NCBI RefSeq assembly: GCF_900129215.1
Contig: NZ_FQUQ01000002.1
Location: 1,364,001-1,428,000, forward strand
DNA length: 64,000 nt
Reading direction: 5' to 3'
Source of the DNA: Pedobacter caeni
Lineage (GTDB): Bacteria > Bacteroidota > Bacteroidia > Sphingobacteriales > Sphingobacteriaceae
Below the pieces are notes generated by a model, which was not told the origin of the DNA, did no database searches, and saw nothing but the letters and a program-made list of their open reading frames with translations. A program made the translations under genes and the position numbers. Below are positions 61,129 to 64,000 of the stretch, piece by piece (position 1 is the first letter of the stretch; every line of letters starts with the position of its first letter).

Positions 61129-64000
61129 TTAAAATGCAACTTTCAGTCCCAGTGCAAATGTTCTTAATGGTGGGTAACCGATTGCTTTGGCACCTAGCTC
61201 CGGATCCCATATCTTAAACTTGGAAAAAGTAAGCAGGTTCTGGCCGGTCAGGTAAAGATATACTGACTTTATTGAGGCCTTTTTCAGTAAATCATCTGAA
61301 AATCTGTACCCTAAAGTGGCTTGTTTTAAACGGATAAAGCTGCCATCTTTAGACCACCAGGTACTTGGCTGATAGTTATTGCTGTTCTGATTGGAAATCC
61401 CTAACCGGGGATAGTCGGTATCCTGTCTTGGGTTTTCAGTGGTCCACCTGTTTTCAAGATTGGCCAGCATTCCCGAAGGATATTGCCCCATGCCGGTAAA
61501 AGGCACAATACCTGCACCATCTGCTCCTGCGCCGGTTACAGCAGAACCATTGGCCATAAAAGTTACATTAGAAATGCCCTGAAAGAAAAGGGAGAGGTCT
61601 ATACCTTTATAACCTACGCTAAAACCCGATCCGTAGAGGAAGGAAGGAACATCTGATTTGCCGGTGTATACCCTGTCGAAGCTGTTGATCACCCCATCTC
61701 CGTTCACATCTTTGTATTTGATGTCACCCGGTTTTAGATTGGTGCCAAACTGACCCGGGCTGGCGGCAATTTGTTCGGGAGAGGTAAACAGGCCCTCAGC
61801 GATATACATGAGGTTATCTCCATATTTCTGTCCGGTGGCTTGCTGATAGGCATAAAGTTGTTTAGGTTCATCCCTTTCGATGATTTTATTGGTATTATAG
61901 GTAAAGTTACCATACAAACGAAGGGATACTTTTCCTATGTTTTGGGTATACTCTACATTGGCATCTACCCCCTGATTGTTCATTTCGCCTAAATTGGCGA
62001 ATACGGTTCCGCTTACCCCAAGGATTCCGGAGAGGGAGCCGCGGGAAATCAGAATGTTCTTTCTTCTTTCCTTGTAAAGGTCTATCGTGATGTTTAGTTT
62101 ATTAAACAACCCGATTTCTATACCGATATTGTCTTTAATGGCTTTTTCCCAGGTCAGGTTTTCTACGCCAAAAACACTTTCTGTAACACCATTGAAGAGG
62201 CTGCCGTTAAAGCCTAAACCTATGGAGCGGCCCGGACCATACTGACTCAGATAAGGGAATCTTTTCACTCCTTTATCACTTCCGATCTGGTCATTTCCTA
62301 CGATCCCATGAGATCCTCTGATTTTCAACAGGTTCATGCTGGAAGATAGTTTATTGAAAAAAGGTTCTTTGGAGATCACCCAGCCAGCAGAAACTGAGGG
62401 GAAAAACCCAAATCTTTTACCAGGCTCAAAGTTTTCTGAACCGGTATATCCTGCATTAAATTCCAGCATGTAACGGTCTGCATAAGCATAAGTGATTCTG
62501 AAAGCCATACCCTGATTTTTATAGGGGATGGAGGAGATCACATCACCCGCAGAACTCACAACTCTTGAGCGCATGTTGTATAAAAACAAGCCTCCAAAAT
62601 GATGTTCACCAAAACTGCGGTCGTAATTGATATTGGTTTCCAGGTACATCTTTTTCTCCGCATTAGAATATTGAGAGTAACCCAGAAACTGGTCTCCGAT
62701 TCTGGATTGGTTTAAGATCAGGTTGCCTTCTGCATCTCTTCCACTGGCCAGAAAAAGATTGTTTCTTCCTGTTCTCCTGTTGTTGTTTTCACTGTAGGAG
62801 TCAAAGGAAAACCTGGCCATGGCACTTAGCCCTTCCGTAAGGCGGTCTAATTTCTGGTTGATAGAGAAGATGGACTGTATGGTTGGCCGGAATTCTGTGG
62901 CATAACCGGAATTCTGGATTTCATTGAGCGGATTGGAGCCTCCATTATTAAAAGGGCCGGCCCATGATCCGTCCGGATATTTTATTGGAAAAGCAACGGG
63001 TGGGGTCAGATAGGCATTGTACCAGATATCTTTTGCGGGTAAACCAGGGTATCTGCTGCTCACCAGCATGGCATCCAGGTTCATGGATAAGAGGGTCGTT
63101 GGGCTTAGGTCGATATCCAGGTTGGTCCTGAAATCATATCTTTTAAAGTTTAGGTTTGGATTATAGTTGTTTTGTTTGGTGACCTTATAACTACCGTCCT
63201 GGTTGTAAAAAGAGGCGGAAACATAATACCTTACACTCTGAGATCCACCACTGACATTTAAATTGCTATTGAAACCGGGTGCCCAGTCTTTATAGACTGA
63301 TTTTAACCAGTTTACATTTGGGTAGAGGTAAGGATCCAGTCCGCTGGCTGTTTTTTGAATCACTTCTTCGGAATATACGGGCAGATTGCCATCGTTAACA
63401 GTGGCTTCATTGTACAGCCTCATCCAGGAAACACCATCCAGCATTTTTGGCATTTTGGTCAGCCCGGACATGGAAGCTTCCGTTTTTATGGAAATTTGTG
63501 GTTTGCCGGCCACACCTCTTTTGGTGTTAATGATCAGGACACCGTTGGCGCCCCTGGCACCATATACCGCTGTGGCCGAAGCGTCTTTAAGCAAGGAAAT
63601 ACTTTGTATGTCTTCAGGGTCTATATTGTTGTAGGAACCTCCAAAAGAACTGTTTACATCATCACGCTGTACACCGTCAATAATGATCAGAGGGTCTGTA
63701 TTTCCGGTGAAAGTACCAATACCCCTGATGGTGAAGGAAGCGTTGTCATATCCTGGTTCCCCGCTTCTCTGCATAGAGATGACTCCGGCAACTTTACCGG
63801 CCAGCGAATTGGAGAGGGAGCGGTTAGGCGTTTGCATATCCGTCATGTTGATCGTGCTTACTGCCCCTGTAACGGTTACTTTTTTCTGTTTACCATAACC
63901 TACAACCACTACTTCCTCCAGGGCTTTGTCATCTTCTGTAAGCACAATGTTGAGCTCGGTCTGGTCATTTACCGGGGTTTCTTTGGTCACAAAACCGACG
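61129..64000 (-). CDS. SusC/RagA TonB-dependent receptor, 5'-truncated by window edge (PUL B)
   Basis: About 957 residues are visible, and the frame continues past 64000 (it begins VGFVTKETPVNDQTELNIVL, inside the carboxypeptidase-regulatory-like domain). Next come LEEVVVVGYGKQKKVTVTGAV, the plug motif ISLLKDASATAVYGARGANG and the barrel ending FALGLKVAF. The signal peptide and any STN domain lie outside the window. It imports the PUL B glycan with SusD encoded downstream. Confidence 0.94.
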   Translation of the reverse strand, partial: VGFVTKETPVNDQTELNIVLTEDDKALEEVVVVGYGKQKKVTVTGAVSTINMTDMQTPNRSLSNSLAGKVAGVISMQRSGEPGYDNASFTIRGIGTFTGNTDPLIIIDGVQRDDVNSSFGGSYNNIDPEDIQSISLLKDASATAVYGARGANGVLIINTKRGVAGKPQISIKTEASMSGLTKMPKMLDGVSWMRLYNEATVNDGNLPVYSEEVIQKTASGLDPYLYPNVNWLKSVYKDWAPGFNSNLNVSGGSQSVRYYVSASFYNQDGSYKVTKQNNYNPNLNFKRYDFRTNLDIDLSPTTLLSMNLDAMLVSSRYPGLPAKDIWYNAYLTPPVAFPIKYPDGSWAGPFNNGGSNPLNEIQNSGYATEFRPTIQSIFSINQKLDRLTEGLSAMARFSFDSYSENNNRRTGRNNLFLASGRDAEGNLILNQSRIGDQFLGYSQYSNAEKKMYLETNINYDRSFGEHHFGGLFLYNMRSRVVSSAGDVISSIPYKNQGMAFRITYAYADRYMLEFNAGYTGSENFEPGKRFGFFPSVSAGWVISKEPFFNKLSSSMNLLKIRGSHGIVGNDQIGSDKGVKRFPYLSQYGPGRSIGLGFNGSLFNGVTESVFGVENLTWEKAIKDNIGIEIGLFNKLNITIDLYKERRKNILISRGSLSGILGVSGTVFANLGEMNNQGVDANVEYTQNIGKVSLRLYGNFTYNTNKIIERDEPKQLYAYQQATGQKYGDNLMYIAEGLFTSPEQIAASPGQFGTNLKPGDIKYKDVNGDGVINSFDRVYTGKSDVPSFLYGSGFSVGYKGIDLSLFFQGISNVTFMANGSAVTGAGADGAGIVPFTGMGQYPSGMLANLENRWTTENPRQDTDYPRLGISNQNSNNYQPSTWWSKDGSFIRLKQATLGYRFSDDLLKKASIKSVYLYLTGQNLLTFSKFKIWDPELGAKAIGYPPLRTFALGLKVAF

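Overview
The window looks like chromosome of a Bacteroidota member, most likely Pedobacter or a close Sphingobacteriaceae relative. The evidence is three SusC/SusD pairs, a FecI/FecR regulatory pair, LacI-regulated polysaccharide utilisation loci (PULs), LytTR signalling, lipoproteins with short Cys lipoboxes, SUKH, DUF4886 and DUF7000-type proteins, and AT-rich intergenic DNA. I have no species-level evidence. I saw no rRNA, tRNA, CRISPR array or intact transposase.

Layout. (1) 1-6358, minus strand: an ECF sigma factor, a FecR anti-sigma factor, an STN-containing SusC receptor and a SusD lipoprotein cut by the window start. (2) About 6.5-15.8 kb: an AT-rich accessory island. Its left edge holds the decayed tail of a large serine recombinase and an HTH gene with an in-frame stop. 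Intact genes include an AraC regulator, three GNAT acetyltransferases, a monomeric mitochondrial-type phenylalanyl-tRNA synthetase, a Vat-like streptogramin acetyltransferase, a YbaK/ProX-type aminoacyl-tRNA deacylase and a blasticidin-deaminase-like cytidine deaminase. Between them lie short remnants: DUF7000, ABC transporter, CatA chloramphenicol acetyltransferase, restriction nuclease and one unidentified frameshifted gene. (3) 15.9-20.2 kb: an aldo/keto reductase, SDR and AraC operon, then a serine hydrolase. (4) 20.2-24.3 kb: a segment between two imperfect 64-bp direct repeats, carrying an unknown gene, an MccF-type carboxypeptidase, a GNAT and a Crp-like regulator. (5) 24.3-26.4 kb: a secreted protein with 16-residue tandem repeats and two small lipoproteins. 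(6) 26.4-43.4 kb: PUL A, with a LacI regulator diverging from an FAD oxidoreductase, SusC, SusD, two large overlapping exported proteins of unknown catalytic family, a DUF4886 protein and a sodium:solute symporter. (7) 43.5-51.2 kb: mixed functions, namely SUKH, serine hydrolase, a membrane protein, a LytS/LytTR-type two-component pair, an APH-fold kinase and a zinc metalloprotease. (8) 51.3-64 kb: PUL B, with GH35 beta-galactosidase, GH89 alpha-N-acetylglucosaminidase, a truncated LacI regulator, a beta-helix protein, an IPT/NHL surface protein, SusD and a SusC cut by the window end.

The most unusual content is the island. A eukaryote-organelle-style PheRS sits beside a tRNA deacylase, antibiotic acetyltransferases and a nucleoside deaminase. 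My working hypothesis is a cluster protecting translation from inhibitors, built by repeated gene acquisition and decay. That is inference and needs family searches and drug-sensitivity tests. The two PULs are ordinary in layout, but PUL A lacks any classical glycoside hydrolase I can name, so its two large exported proteins are enzyme candidates.
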